From positions 310,001 through 374,000 of the forward strand of contig NZ_JAGQDF010000003.1 of the NCBI RefSeq assembly GCF_018069875.1: DNA of 64,000 bases. Direction: 5' to 3'. The translations under genes were made by a program, and so were the position numbers. Positions within the stretch are counted from its first letter, which is position 1, and each line of letters opens with the position of its first letter. The stretch comes from Ideonella alba. Lineage in GTDB: Bacteria > Pseudomonadota > Gammaproteobacteria > Burkholderiales > Burkholderiaceae_C. The notes under the pieces are model-generated. The model saw only the letters and a program-made list of their open reading frames with translations. It ran no database searches and was not told where the DNA came from. Shown piece after piece: positions 37,052 through 45,454 of this stretch.

Positions 37052-37327
37052 ATGAACGACCTTGACGCCACCATCCACCACCTGCGCCTGACGCTGAGTC
37101 AGCTGGACGCCGGCGAGATCAGCCCCGAGGCCGTGTGCGCACGCTTTCGCCTGGCGGCGCTGCAGTGGAACGGCCTGCCGCAGCGCTATGCGCAGGTGCT
37201 GGAGCGGCTGCTGCAGCCGCTGGACACCGCGGTGATGCTGGGCGAGGAGAGCTGCTCCTTCAGCCGCTCCGACCTGGTGCAGGCACTGGGGCAGTGGCTG
37301 GACCACGCGGCGCAACTGCCGCGCTGA
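37052..37327 (+). CDS. Conserved-looking small protein of unknown function
   Basis: 91 residues, MNDLDATIHHLRLTLSQLDA at the start, then GEISPEAVCARFRLAALQW, AQVLERLLQPLDTAVMLGEE and SDLVQALGQWLDHAA. All-helical prediction, no signal peptide, no membrane span, two cysteines. Codon use matches the neighbours, so it is likely real. No family recognised. It is divergent from the 120-residue protein and convergent with the GlsB-like gene. Confidence 0.65.
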   Translation: MNDLDATIHHLRLTLSQLDAGEISPEAVCARFRLAALQWNGLPQRYAQVLERLLQPLDTAVMLGEESCSFSRSDLVQALGQWLDHAAQLPR

Positions 37328-37362
37328 GCGTCTGACCTGGCCGCGCCGGCCAGCGGTAAGTG

Positions 37363-37626
37363 TCAGGCCTGGTCGTTGCCGGCGCCCTGCAGCCGCGAGA
37401 CCACGAACAGCAGCACCATCGCGCCCAGCACCGAAGCGATCCAGCCGGCCTTGTCCCCGGCCACGTAAAAGCCCGCCACCTGACCGGCAAAGCTGGCCAG
37501 GAAGGAGCCCGCCACGCCCAGCAGGCTGGTCATGATCCAGCCCATGCGCTGGTCGCCGGGCAGCAGCAGGCGCGCCACCGCGCCCACCACCAGCCCCACC
37601 AGCAGCGTCATCAGGATGTTCGTCAT
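37363..37626 (-). CDS. GlsB/YeaQ/YmgE family stress-response membrane protein
   Basis: 87 residues with three hydrophobic segments: ILMTLLVGLVVGAVARLLLP, GWIMTSLLGVAGSFLASFAG and GWIASVLGAMVLLFVVSRL. The first two spans joined by LLPGDQRMGW are the transglycosylase-associated (YeaQ/YmgE) signature; family members usually have a shorter middle. It sits in the inner membrane and is linked to envelope or acid stress in other bacteria. It stands alone between a small + strand gene and the gene following alr. Confidence 0.9.
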   Translation of the reverse strand: MTNILMTLLVGLVVGAVARLLLPGDQRMGWIMTSLLGVAGSFLASFAGQVAGFYVAGDKAGWIASVLGAMVLLFVVSRLQGAGNDQA

Positions 37627-37761
37627 CGTGTTGTCCTCGCCTTGCGATGTTCAACCCGACACCCTAGCGGGCCGGGCGAGCGGCGTGAAAACGATCGACA
37701 TCGCCTTGCGGCAGACCCGGCGCGGCAGTGGCGCCAGGGCGACTGGGGCGCCAAATCCTGC

Positions 37762-38517
37762 TCAGCCCAGCAGCAGGCGCAGCGCCTCGGGCAGCGTGCG
37801 CGCCTGGGGCAGCCAGTGATGCAGCAGGGCGCCGGCCACGGCCACACCCCCGGCCAGGCCCAGCATCGGGGCGGTGGTGCGGCGCAGCGCGTGCATCAGC
37901 CAGCCCTCGCGCCGGGCGCGCCAGGCCAGCGCACCCCCCATCGAGGCGAAGGCCAGCTCCACCGCCACGCCCAGCAGCACGTCCACGCCGAACAGGCCGA
38001 AGACCGCGAAGCCCAGCGCTGCGGCCAGTGACAGCGCCACGCCGACGACCACCAGCAGCGGCACGGCCTCGTCGGCCTCGCCCAGCGTGCCCAGCGCATC
38101 GAGGGCGCCGGAGGCCGCGTCGTCGGCCGCTTCGGACACCGCGCTGCCCGGTACCCGCGGCAGGCCGCGGCCGGCCGCACGGGCGCCCGCAGCCACCAGG
38201 TCGGCGGCACCATCGACCAGGTCGGCGCCGTCCACCAGATCGCCCAGGTCGGCGCTGTCGCGCGACAGCAGCCAGCGCCCCCAGGCCCACAGCAGCCCCA
38301 GGTACAGCGGCCAGGTCAGCAGCACCGCGGCCAGCGGCCGCCAGGCCAGCGACTCGACCCCGGCGCGCCGCAGCAGCGCCGACACGCCCCAGCACAGCGC
38401 GGTGGTCAGCGCCGCCAGCAGCAGCACATGCAGGCGCAGCCAGCGGCGCTGCTGCAGGTCGGCGCGGGTGGCCTGCTCGAAGCCGTCGGGGTCGCGGTGC
38501 CAGGGCCGGCGCGCCAT
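37762..38517 (-). CDS. Multi-pass membrane protein of unknown function
   Basis: 251 residues. Predicted spans: WLRLHVLLLAALTTALCWGV (about 26-45), LAAVLLTWPLYLGLLWAWGR (about 62-82), LLVVVGVALSLAAALGFAVF (about 154-173) with the next stretch to about 195, and TTAPMLGLAGGVAVAGALLH near 215-235. Between spans 2 and 3 lies a 70-residue Ala/Asp-rich soluble loop (DLGDLVDGADLVDGAADLV). No known domain. It begins 13 bases after the alr stop in the same direction, so it is probably cotranscribed with alanine racemase. Confidence 0.72.
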   Translation of the reverse strand: MARRPWHRDPDGFEQATRADLQQRRWLRLHVLLLAALTTALCWGVSALLRRAGVESLAWRPLAAVLLTWPLYLGLLWAWGRWLLSRDSADLGDLVDGADLVDGAADLVAAGARAAGRGLPRVPGSAVSEAADDAASGALDALGTLGEADEAVPLLVVVGVALSLAAALGFAVFGLFGVDVLLGVAVELAFASMGGALAWRARREGWLMHALRRTTAPMLGLAGGVAVAGALLHHWLPQARTLPEALRLLLG

Positions 38518-38530
38518 CGCTGCGCGCGCC

Positions 38531-39643
38531 TCAGAGCGGCTCGGCGTGGATCGGCACGCGCGGCGCGACTGCGCACATCAGCTCGTAGCCGATGGTGCCG
38601 GCGGCGCGCGCCACCTCGTCGATGTCCAGCCGCGTGCCGCGCGGGCCCTGGCCCCACAGCGTCACTTCGCTGCCGAGCTGCGCCGCCGGCACCGGCTCCA
38701 GGTCCACCGCCAGCATGTCCATCGACACCCGGCCGATGCTGCGGGTGCGCAGCCCGTCGACCAGCACCGGCGTGCCGGTGCCGGCATGGCGCGGGTAGCC
38801 GTCGGCGTAGCCGCAGGCGACGATGCCGATGCGCATCGGCACCTCGGCGGTGAAGGCGCTGCCGTAGCCCACCGTGTCGCCCGGCTGCAGGTGCTGGATG
38901 CCGATCAGGCGCGAGCGCAGCGTCATCGCCGGCTGCAGGCGCCAGTGGGCGGCGTCGTGCTCGGGGTAATCGGGCACGCCGCCGTAGCTCATGATGCCGG
39001 CGCGCACCCAGTCGGCGCGCACGCCGGCACGTTCCAGGTGGCGCAGCGTGGCGGCGCTGTTGGCCAGGCTGCGCTCGCCGGGCAGGTCATGGGTGGCCTC
39101 GTCCCAGGCGGCCAGCTGGTGGGCGATGCCGTCGCCGCCGTGGCGGCTGGCATCGGCGTCCGAGAAGTGGGTCATCAGCGAGACCTCGTCCACCTGCGGC
39201 AGCGCATTCAGGCGCGCCCAGGCGGCGCGGAAGGCGCGCGGCGTGAAGCCCAGGCGGTTCATGCCGCTGTTGAGCTTCAGGAACACCCGGTGCGGCTGGT
39301 GGGTCTTGTGCGCGGCCAGCCAGTCGATCTGCTGCTCGCAGTGCACCGCATGCCACAGGTTCAGGCGCGAGCACAGCTCCAGGTCGCGCGGCTCGAACAC
39401 GCCTTCAAGCAGCAGGATCGGACCGCGCCAGTCCAGCGCGCGCAGGCGCTCGGCCTCGGCCAGATCCAGCAGCGCGAAACCGTCGGCTGCGCGCAGGCCC
39501 TCGAAGGCGCGCTCGATGCCGTGGCCGTAGGCATTGGCCTTGACCACCGCCCAGACGCGGGCATCGCCGGCCTGTTCGCGGGCACGGGCCAGGTTGTGGG
39601 CCAGGGCGGCGGTGTGGACGAGGGCTTCGATCGGGCGGGGCAT
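38531..39643 (-). CDS. alr: Alanine racemase
   Basis: 370 residues. It interconverts L- and D-alanine for peptidoglycan using [14 protein letters not shown] carries the PLP lysine (about residue 34). [35 protein letters not shown] (catalytic Tyr about 252) and [11 protein letters not shown] match the Alr/DadX family. The length is typical. The gene is divergent from dedA across about 200 bases and is followed by a membrane-protein gene. No dadA neighbour, so a biosynthetic rather than catabolic racemase is likelier. Confidence 0.95.
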   Translation of the reverse strand: MPRPIEALVHTAALAHNLARAREQAGDARVWAVVKANAYGHGIERAFEGLRAADGFALLDLAEAERLRALDWRGPILLLEGVFEPRDLELCSRLNLWHAVHCEQQIDWLAAHKTHQPHRVFLKLNSGMNRLGFTPRAFRAAWARLNALPQVDEVSLMTHFSDADASRHGGDGIAHQLAAWDEATHDLPGERSLANSAATLRHLERAGVRADWVRAGIMSYGGVPDYPEHDAAHWRLQPAMTLRSRLIGIQHLQPGDTVGYGSAFTAEVPMRIGIVACGYADGYPRHAGTGTPVLVDGLRTRSIGRVSMDMLAVDLEPVPAAQLGSEVTLWGQGPRGTRLDIDEVARAAGTIGYELMCAVAPRVPIHAEPL

Positions 39644-39846
39644 GGCCGGGCGGGGAAAAAGGGTGTCGGGACAGGGGGGCGCCGGGCAGTGTGCCAGAGG
39701 GTGGGGCGTGAATTCCTCGGTTCGGTGCGGGTCTGGCGCACCCGGCTGGTGCCCCGGCTGGGGTAAATTCGCGGTTTCCGGCCCGCCTGCCGGGCCGCTG
39801 GCCGTCTTGCAGCGGCCGCCCGTGCGGGGTCGACGCCACCGCCGCC

Positions 39847-40461
39847 ATGGACGTCTTCAACGCGCTGCTTCCCCTCTTCACCGAATACGGCTACCTGGCG
39901 GTTTTCACCATGCTGCTGATCTGCGGCTTCGGTGTTCCCGTGCCTGAGGACGTGACCCTGGTGACCGGCGGCGTGATCGCCGGCCTGGGCTATGCCGACC
40001 CCCACACGATGTTCGCGGTGGGCATGGCCGGCGTGCTGATCGGCGACGGCCTGGTCTTCACCGTCGGCCGCTTCCAGGGCGCCAAGGTGATGCGCTGGCC
40101 CTTCTTCCGCCGCGTGCTGACGCCCGAGCGCTTCGAGCTGGCGCAGCGCGCCTTCGCCAAGTACGGCCGCTGGGTGATGTTCGTCGCCCGCTTCCTGCCC
40201 GGGCTGCGCACGCCGGTGTTCTTCACCGCCGGCATGAGCCACCGCGTGGGCTTCGGCACCTGGTTCCTGATGGACGGCCTGGCCGCGCTGATCAGCGTGC
40301 CGATCTGGGTCTACCTGGGCTATTTCGGGGCGCGCAACTGGGACTGGATGTGGCGCATGGTGCACAACTTCCAGTACGGCATCTTCGGTCTGCTGGGCGT
40401 GGTGCTCGTGGTCGTGGGCGTGGTCTGGTGGCGCCGCCGCCAGCGCGAGCGGCAGCTCTGA
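39847..40461 (+). CDS. DedA family membrane protein
   Basis: 204 residues. Signature segments: [20 protein letters not shown] followed by [47 protein letters not shown] and [21 protein letters not shown]-x-x-R-x-x-P-G-x-R is the conserved DedA motif. These proteins are proton-linked and implicated in polyprenyl-phosphate or phospholipid recycling at the inner membrane. A small GC hairpin (GGCCCG/CGGGCC, 39780-39796) lies in the leader. The EamA transporter starts 2 bases after its stop. Confidence 0.92.
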   Translation: MDVFNALLPLFTEYGYLAVFTMLLICGFGVPVPEDVTLVTGGVIAGLGYADPHTMFAVGMAGVLIGDGLVFTVGRFQGAKVMRWPFFRRVLTPERFELAQRAFAKYGRWVMFVARFLPGLRTPVFFTAGMSHRVGFGTWFLMDGLAALISVPIWVYLGYFGARNWDWMWRMVHNFQYGIFGLLGVVLVVVGVVWWRRRQRERQL

Positions 40462-40463
40462 CA

Positions 40464-41324
40464 GTGCCGCACGGTGCGCTCCAGCCCGCCGCCGTCGGCG
40501 GGCTGCTGTTCAATGCCATGACCTGGGGCCTGTCGTGGTGGCCGATGCGCCAGCTGCACGACGCCGGTCTGCACCCGCTGTGGGCCACGGCCATCATCTT
40601 TGCCGTCGCGTCGGCGGCGATCAGCTGGCGCAGCCCCGGGGCCTGGCGCGAGCTGGCCGGCTCGCCGCCGCTGTGGGGCATCCTGCTGGCGGCCGGCACC
40701 ACCAACGCCAGCTTCAACTGGGGCGTCACCGCGGGCGACGTGGTGCGGGTGATCCTGCTGTTCTACGTGATGCCGCTGTGGGCGGTGGTGCTGGCGCGCC
40801 TGGTGCTGCATGAGCCGATCACGCGCAGCGCGGTGCTGCGCGTGGCCCTGGGGCTGGCCGGCGCGGCCACCGTGCTGTGGCCCACCGAGCCCGGCCGCGC
40901 GCTGGCGGTGGCGCCGGTCGACCTGCTGGGTCTGCTGGGCGGCTTCAGTTTCGCGGTCAACAACATCCTGCTGCGGCGCGAGGCGCACCGCAGCGGCGGC
41001 GGCCGCGGCCTGGCGATGTTCGTCGGCGGCTGCCTGGTCTCCACCGTGCTGGCGCTGACGCTGCAGGCCCCGCCGCCGCCGCCGCCGGGCCCCTGGCTGG
41101 CCGGTGCGGTGGCGATGGGCGGGGTCTTCCTGGCCAGCAACCTCGCGCTGCAGTACGGCGTGTCGCGCCTGAAGGCCAACGTGACCGCGGTGATCATGCT
41201 GACCGAGGTGCTGTGGGCCAGCGGCTCGGCGCTGCTGCTGGGCGCCGGCGTGCTGACGCCGCAACTGCTGATCGGCGGTGGCCTGATCCTGGGCGCTGCG
41301 GCGCTGGCGGCGCTGCGGCCCTGA
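40464..41324 (+). CDS. EamA/DMT family transporter
   Basis: 286 residues from the GTG at 40464, two bases after the dedA stop; an ATG at 40518 is possible but would remove the start of the first span. About ten hydrophobic segments in two five-span EamA halves (e.g. VRVILLFYVMPLWAVVLARL closing the first half; VTAVIMLTEVLWASGSALLL in the second). DMT transporters move metabolites or amino acids; the substrate is unknown. Probably cotranscribed with dedA. A Pro-rich loop (APPPPPPGPW) separates late spans. Confidence 0.85.
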   Translation: MPHGALQPAAVGGLLFNAMTWGLSWWPMRQLHDAGLHPLWATAIIFAVASAAISWRSPGAWRELAGSPPLWGILLAAGTTNASFNWGVTAGDVVRVILLFYVMPLWAVVLARLVLHEPITRSAVLRVALGLAGAATVLWPTEPGRALAVAPVDLLGLLGGFSFAVNNILLRREAHRSGGGRGLAMFVGGCLVSTVLALTLQAPPPPPPGPWLAGAVAMGGVFLASNLALQYGVSRLKANVTAVIMLTEVLWASGSALLLGAGVLTPQLLIGGGLILGAAALAALRP

Positions 41325-41376
41325 CGGGGATTTGGCTTCGGCGCTAGCATCGGGGCCCTGCCCTGCGGAGCGCGAC

Positions 41377-41856
41377 ATGCCCAGCCTCTACGACTTCGAC
41401 GCCACCGACATCAACGGCAAGCCGGTGAAGCTGGCCGACTACCGCGGCCGCGTGCTGCTGATCGTCAACACCGCCAGCGCCTGCGGCTTCACGCCGCAGT
41501 TCAAGGGCCTGCAGGCGCTGTGGGAACGCTACGGCGAGCGGGGCCTGACGGTGCTGGGCTTTCCCAGCAACGAGTTCGGCGGTCAGGACCCGGGCAGCAA
41601 TGACGAGATCTCGTCCTTCTGCGAGCTGAACTACGGTGTCAGCTTCCCGATGATGGCCAAGGTCGAGGTCAACGGCAGCGGCGCGCACCCGCTGTGGCAG
41701 TACCTGAAGAAGGCCAAGCCCGGTCTGCTGGGCAGCGAGGCCATCAAGTGGAACTTCACCAAGTTCCTGATCGGCCGGGACGGCGCGGTGCTGGCGCGCT
41801 ACGCGCCGCAGGACACGCCCGAGAAGATCGCCACCGACATCGAAGCGGCGCTCTGA
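41377..41856 (+). CDS. Glutathione peroxidase family thiol peroxidase
   Basis: 159 residues, YDFDATDINGKPVKLADYRG at the start. The catalytic tetrad is visible: Cys in VNTASACGF (Cys rather than selenocysteine), Gln in GFPSNEFGGQ, Trp and Asn in KWNFTKFL. A second Cys in SSFCELNYGV at the usual place for the resolving cysteine suggests thioredoxin-dependent activity, as in most bacterial Gpx-like enzymes. GGAG precedes the ATG at 41377. egtD starts 29 bases later on the same strand, so peroxide removal and ergothioneine synthesis may share a transcript. Confidence 0.94.
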   Translation: MPSLYDFDATDINGKPVKLADYRGRVLLIVNTASACGFTPQFKGLQALWERYGERGLTVLGFPSNEFGGQDPGSNDEISSFCELNYGVSFPMMAKVEVNGSGAHPLWQYLKKAKPGLLGSEAIKWNFTKFLIGRDGAVLARYAPQDTPEKIATDIEAAL

Positions 41857-41885
41857 GCGGACCGCCCGGACAGCGACTCGGCCCG

Positions 41886-42851
41886 ATGAGCCCGCTGTTC
41901 CTGGAGCTGCACCGGATCGATCCCGGCGCACTGGCCCGCGAGGCCGCGCTGGGCCTGCTGGCGCAGCCGGCGGCGGTGTCGCCCAAGTTCTTCTACGACG
42001 CGCTGGGCTCGCGCCTCTTCGAGGCGATCACCGCGCTCGACGAGTACTACCCCACCCGCACCGAGGCGGCGATCTTCGAGCGCCACGGCGCCGCGATCGC
42101 GGCGGCGGTGCACGCGCGCCTGGGCCCGCGGCCGGTGATCATCGAGCCCGGCGCCGGCAGCTGCCGCAAGGCCGCGTCGCTGTTCGGGGTGCTGCGGCCG
42201 CGGCGCTTTGTGGCGCTGGACATCTCGGTCGACTACCTGCGCGAGGCGCTGCGGGCGCTGCAGCCGGCCCACCCGGCGCTGGCACTGGTGGGCGTGGGCC
42301 TGGACTTCTCGGCCCGCCTGGCGCTGCCGCCCGAGGCGCTGGGGCCCGATGCCGGGCCGTCGCTGGTCTTCTACCCAGGATCGAGCATCGGCAACTTCGC
42401 GCCCGAGCAGGCGCTGCGCCTGCTGCGCGAGGCGCGTGCGCTCAGCCAGGGCGGGGCGCTGCTGATCGGTGTCGACCGCGTCAAGGCCATCCCGGTGCTG
42501 GAAGCGGCCTACGACGACGCGCTGGGCGTGACCGCGGCCTTCAACCTGAACCTGCTGCGCCACCTGAACCGGGTGCTGGACAGCAACTTCCGGCTGGACG
42601 ACTGGCGCCACGTGGCCTTCTACGACGCGGCCGCCTCGCGCATCGAGATGCACCTCGAGGCCCGCCTCGCCACCACCGTGCACTGGCCCGGCGGCGAGCG
42701 CCGCTTCGCCGCCGGCGAGCGCCTGCTGACCGAGCATTCCTACAAGTGGACGCCCGAGGCGTTCGACGCGCTGCTGCACGACGCGGGCTACCGCAGCTGC
42801 CAGCACTGGAGCGACGACGCAGGCTGGTTCTCGGTGGTGCTGGCGGCTTGA
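41886..42851 (+). CDS. egtD: L-histidine N-alpha-methyltransferase EgtD
   Basis: 321 residues. EgtD trimethylates histidine to hercynine with three AdoMet, the first step of ergothioneine (and selenoneine) synthesis. Family features: SPKFFYDALGSRLFEAITAL, DEYYPTRTEAAIF, IEPGAGSCRKAASLF (AdoMet loop), FYPGSSIGNFAPEQA, GVDRVKAIPVLEAAYDD, FNLNLLRHLNRVLDSNF and ERLLTEHSYKWT. The length matches. It follows gpx by 29 bases and ends next to the convergent CcdA gene; egtB lies 1.2 kb further on the same strand beyond two minus-strand genes. Confidence 0.95.
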   Translation: MSPLFLELHRIDPGALAREAALGLLAQPAAVSPKFFYDALGSRLFEAITALDEYYPTRTEAAIFERHGAAIAAAVHARLGPRPVIIEPGAGSCRKAASLFGVLRPRRFVALDISVDYLREALRALQPAHPALALVGVGLDFSARLALPPEALGPDAGPSLVFYPGSSIGNFAPEQALRLLREARALSQGGALLIGVDRVKAIPVLEAAYDDALGVTAAFNLNLLRHLNRVLDSNFRLDDWRHVAFYDAAASRIEMHLEARLATTVHWPGGERRFAAGERLLTEHSYKWTPEAFDALLHDAGYRSCQHWSDDAGWFSVVLAA

Positions 42852-43577
42852 TCAGAACAGCGTCGTCAGCGCCAGCCAGCCCTCGGGCAACCAGGCGTTG
42901 ACGCGGGCTTCCAGCCACTTGTCGCCGCCGGTCAGGATCAGCACGCCCATGCCGCCCAGCAGCAGTGCAAAGGCGTTCTTGACCAGGCCGATGCGCCCCA
43001 GCACCCAGCCGCGCACGCGCTGGAAGCCGGCCCGCGAGGCATAAGCCACCGCCACCAGCGGGATCGCCGCCCCCAGGCCGAAGGCACCCAGGATCAGGCC
43101 GCCGCGCGCCACACCGCCCTCGCTGGCCACCAGCGTCAGCGCCGAGGCCAGCAGCGGGCCGGAGCAGGGGCTCCAGACCAGGCCCAGCACGGCGCCCAGG
43201 CCGAAGGCGCTGGCCAGCGAGCCGCCCGACAGGCGCGATGAAGCCGCATTGGCGCCACTGGCCAGCGGCGCCATCAGCTGCGTGAAGCGCTCGTTCCAGG
43301 CGGGGATCAGCATCACCAGCGCGAAGCCGATCAGCAGCCAGGCGCCGGCCACCCGCACCACATCGCCATCCAGGCCCAGGGCCGGGCCCGCGGCGCCCAG
43401 CAGCATGCCGATGCCGGCAAAGGCGCTGGCCATGCCCAGGCCCAGCGCCACCGGCGCCAGCCGACTGGCCTGCAGCGCGCCGCCCAGCACCAAGGGCAGC
43501 AGCGGAAACACGCAGGGACTGAGCGTGGTCAGGCTGCCGGCGGCCAGGCTCAGGCCGAGTTCGGGAAACGACACCAT
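42852..43577 (-). CDS. CcdA-type thiol-disulfide membrane transporter
   Basis: 241 residues, six hydrophobic segments. Motifs LTTLSPCVFPLLPLVLG and LVWSPCSGPLLASAL carry the two conserved membrane cysteines (each before or after Pro) of CcdA/DsbD-beta proteins, which pass electrons from cytoplasmic thioredoxin to a periplasmic partner. The partner is probably the thioredoxin-like protein encoded 10 bases upstream in the same operon. Both lie between egtD and egtB on the opposite strand. It may serve cytochrome c maturation or periplasmic thiol repair; no other ccm gene is in view. Confidence 0.9.
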   Translation of the reverse strand: MVSFPELGLSLAAGSLTTLSPCVFPLLPLVLGGALQASRLAPVALGLGMASAFAGIGMLLGAAGPALGLDGDVVRVAGAWLLIGFALVMLIPAWNERFTQLMAPLASGANAASSRLSGGSLASAFGLGAVLGLVWSPCSGPLLASALTLVASEGGVARGGLILGAFGLGAAIPLVAVAYASRAGFQRVRGWVLGRIGLVKNAFALLLGGMGVLILTGGDKWLEARVNAWLPEGWLALTTLF

Positions 43578-43587
43578 TGCTGGCCGA

Positions 43588-43980
43588 TCAGAGGGCTGCC
43601 TGCAGCGCGGCGCGGATCTTGTCGGGCGCGGTCTCGCCGGCGATGCGGGCCTTCTCTGTGGTGCCGCGGTAGACGATGACGGTGGACTGGGTGCGCACCT
43701 GCAAGGCTTTGCGCAGGTCCTTCTCGTTGTCGTAGTCGACGACCAGCACGGTCAGCTTCAGCGCCGGGTCGGCCTTCAACTGGTTCAGCACCGTGGTCTG
43801 CTGGCGGCAGGTCGGGCACCAGTCGGCATGGAAGTGCAGGGCGACCGGCTGGCCGGCCTGCTGGGCGGCGGCCAGGGCCTGGGCGGTGTAGGGCAGGGTC
43901 TCCAGCGCCTGGGCCAGCGGGGCCAGGGTGGACAGGGCGGCAGCGAACAGGCTGCCCAGCAGCCAGCGGCGGTTCATCAT
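43588..43980 (-). CDS. Exported thioredoxin-fold protein
   Basis: 130 residues from the ATG at 43980, preceded by GGAG. The N-terminus MMNRRWLLGSLFAAALSTLA is a signal peptide (possibly Tat-like with RRWLLG). The active site is HADWCPTCRQQTTVLNQL, a CPTC dithiol. The cis-Pro of typical thioredoxins is not obvious: the region reads QVRTQSTVIVYRG, where Thr-Val replaces the usual Pro. It is likely reduced by the CcdA-type protein encoded just downstream. Divergent from egtB, with an inverted repeat between them. Confidence 0.87.
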   Translation of the reverse strand: MMNRRWLLGSLFAAALSTLAPLAQALETLPYTAQALAAAQQAGQPVALHFHADWCPTCRQQTTVLNQLKADPALKLTVLVVDYDNEKDLRKALQVRTQSTVIVYRGTTEKARIAGETAPDKIRAALQAAL

Positions 43981-44007
43981 GGGGGCTCCTTCGATCGGTG
44001 GACACAG

Positions 44008-44026
44008 CACCGGCCGACGGCCGGTG
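44008..44026. promoter_or_regulatory. Inverted repeat between the thioredoxin gene and egtB
   Basis: CACCGGCC (44008-44015), spacer GAC, GGCCGGTG (44019-44026): a perfect 8-bp dyad in the 101-base divergent gap. Its position fits an operator for one or both directions. It could also form a hairpin in either leader. Confidence 0.45.
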
Positions 44027-44081
44027 ATCCCCCTCTGTCGCACGAGCGGGGCGATTCCTTACAGCTGGGCGAGGCGCTTCG

Positions 44082-45431
44082 GTGATACTGGCCGCCGATC
44101 GAGCTTCCACCGGGCCGAGCGTGCCGCCGCTGTCCACCGAACCGCCATCCCCCGCCGACGCGGCCGCGCTGCTGCAGCGCCTGCGCGCCGTGCGCGCGCA
44201 GACCGAGGCGCTGGCCGCGCCGCTCAGCGAGGCCGATGCGCAGGCGCAGAGCATGCCCGACGCCAGCCCGGCCAAGTGGCACCTGGCCCACACCACCTGG
44301 TTCTTCGAGACCCTGGTGCTGGAAGCCGCCGAGCCCGGCTTCCGGCCCCACCACCCGGCCTTCCGCGTGCTGTTCAACAGCTACTACCAGGCCATCGGCC
44401 CGCAGCATGCGCGCGCCGAGCGCGGCCTGATCACCCGCCCCGGGCTGGCCGAGGTGCGGGCCTACCGCGCGGCGGTGGACGAGCGCCTGGCGCGGCTGCT
44501 GCAGCAGCAGCCCGAGCGCGTCAGCGCCGGCCTGGTCGAGCTGGGCCTGCACCACGAACAGCAGCACCAGGAGCTGCTGCTGACCGACCTGAAGCACCTG
44601 CTGTCGGCCAACCCGCTGCGCCCGGCCTACCGCGAAGCGCCGCCGCGGCCCGCGGCGGCGACCGAGCAGACGATGGGCTGGCTGGCCTGCGACGGCGGCC
44701 GGGTCGACATCGGCCACGACGGTGCCGGCTTCGGCTTCGACAACGAGGACCCGCGCCACCCGCACTGGCTGGCGCCGCATGCGCTGGCCGACCGCCTGGT
44801 CAGCGTGGCCGAGTTCGCCGACTTCATCGCCGTCGGCGGCTACCGCAGCCCGCGCTGGTGGCTGTCCGACGGCTGGGCCTGGGTGCAGCGCAGCGGTGCG
44901 GTGGCGCCGCTGTACTGGGAGGGCCCGACGCCCGGTGACGGCCTGTTCACGCTGCATGGCGTGCAGACGCCCGACCCGGCCGAACCGGTGCTGCACCTGA
45001 ACCTCTACGAGGCCGATGCCTACACCCGCTGGGCCGCCGCGCAGAGCGGCCTGCCGCTGCGCCTGCCCACCGAGCAGGAGTGGGAGCACGCCGCGCGCCG
45101 CCTGCACGCCGACCCCCAACGCCGCGCGCTGCGCGACCCCGCCACGCAATGGCTGCATGCCAGCGCGCCTGAGGCCGGCAGCGGCCTGCGCCAGGCCTTC
45201 GGCGAGGCCTGGCAATGGACCGCCAGCGCCTACGCCGCCTACCCCGGCTACCGGCCCTGGGGCGGCGCGGTGGGTGAGTACAACGGCAAGTTCATGGCCA
45301 ACCAGTCGGTGCTGCGCGGCGCCTCGTTCGCCACGCCAGGGGGCCATGGCCGCGCCAGCTACCGCAACTTCTTCCCGGCCGAGGCGCGCTGGCAGTTCAC
45401 CGGCCTGCGGCTGGCGCGCGACCTGTGCTGA
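44082..45431 (+). CDS. egtB: EgtB-family sulfoxide synthase (possible SenA-type)
   Basis: 449 residues if the GTG at 44082 is used; a GTG at 44121 is an alternative. EgtB joins hercynine to cysteine or gamma-glutamylcysteine with O2 using non-heme iron. The DinB-like half has KWHLAHTTWFFE (His67 or His70) and HEQQHQE (H158, H162, E164; HxxxHxE), the iron ligands. The FGE-like half has LPTEQEWEHAARR, QWTASAYAAYPGY, YNGKFMANQSVLRG and SYRNFFPAEARWQFTGLRLA. selD starts 23 bases downstream. Because SenA of the selenoneine pathway is an EgtB homologue found beside a SelD homologue, a selenium substrate must be considered. Confidence 0.92.
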   Translation: MILAADRASTGPSVPPLSTEPPSPADAAALLQRLRAVRAQTEALAAPLSEADAQAQSMPDASPAKWHLAHTTWFFETLVLEAAEPGFRPHHPAFRVLFNSYYQAIGPQHARAERGLITRPGLAEVRAYRAAVDERLARLLQQQPERVSAGLVELGLHHEQQHQELLLTDLKHLLSANPLRPAYREAPPRPAAATEQTMGWLACDGGRVDIGHDGAGFGFDNEDPRHPHWLAPHALADRLVSVAEFADFIAVGGYRSPRWWLSDGWAWVQRSGAVAPLYWEGPTPGDGLFTLHGVQTPDPAEPVLHLNLYEADAYTRWAAAQSGLPLRLPTEQEWEHAARRLHADPQRRALRDPATQWLHASAPEAGSGLRQAFGEAWQWTASAYAAYPGYRPWGGAVGEYNGKFMANQSVLRGASFATPGGHGRASYRNFFPAEARWQFTGLRLARDLC

Positions 45432-45454
45432 CGCCCATCCGGGACAATCGCGCG

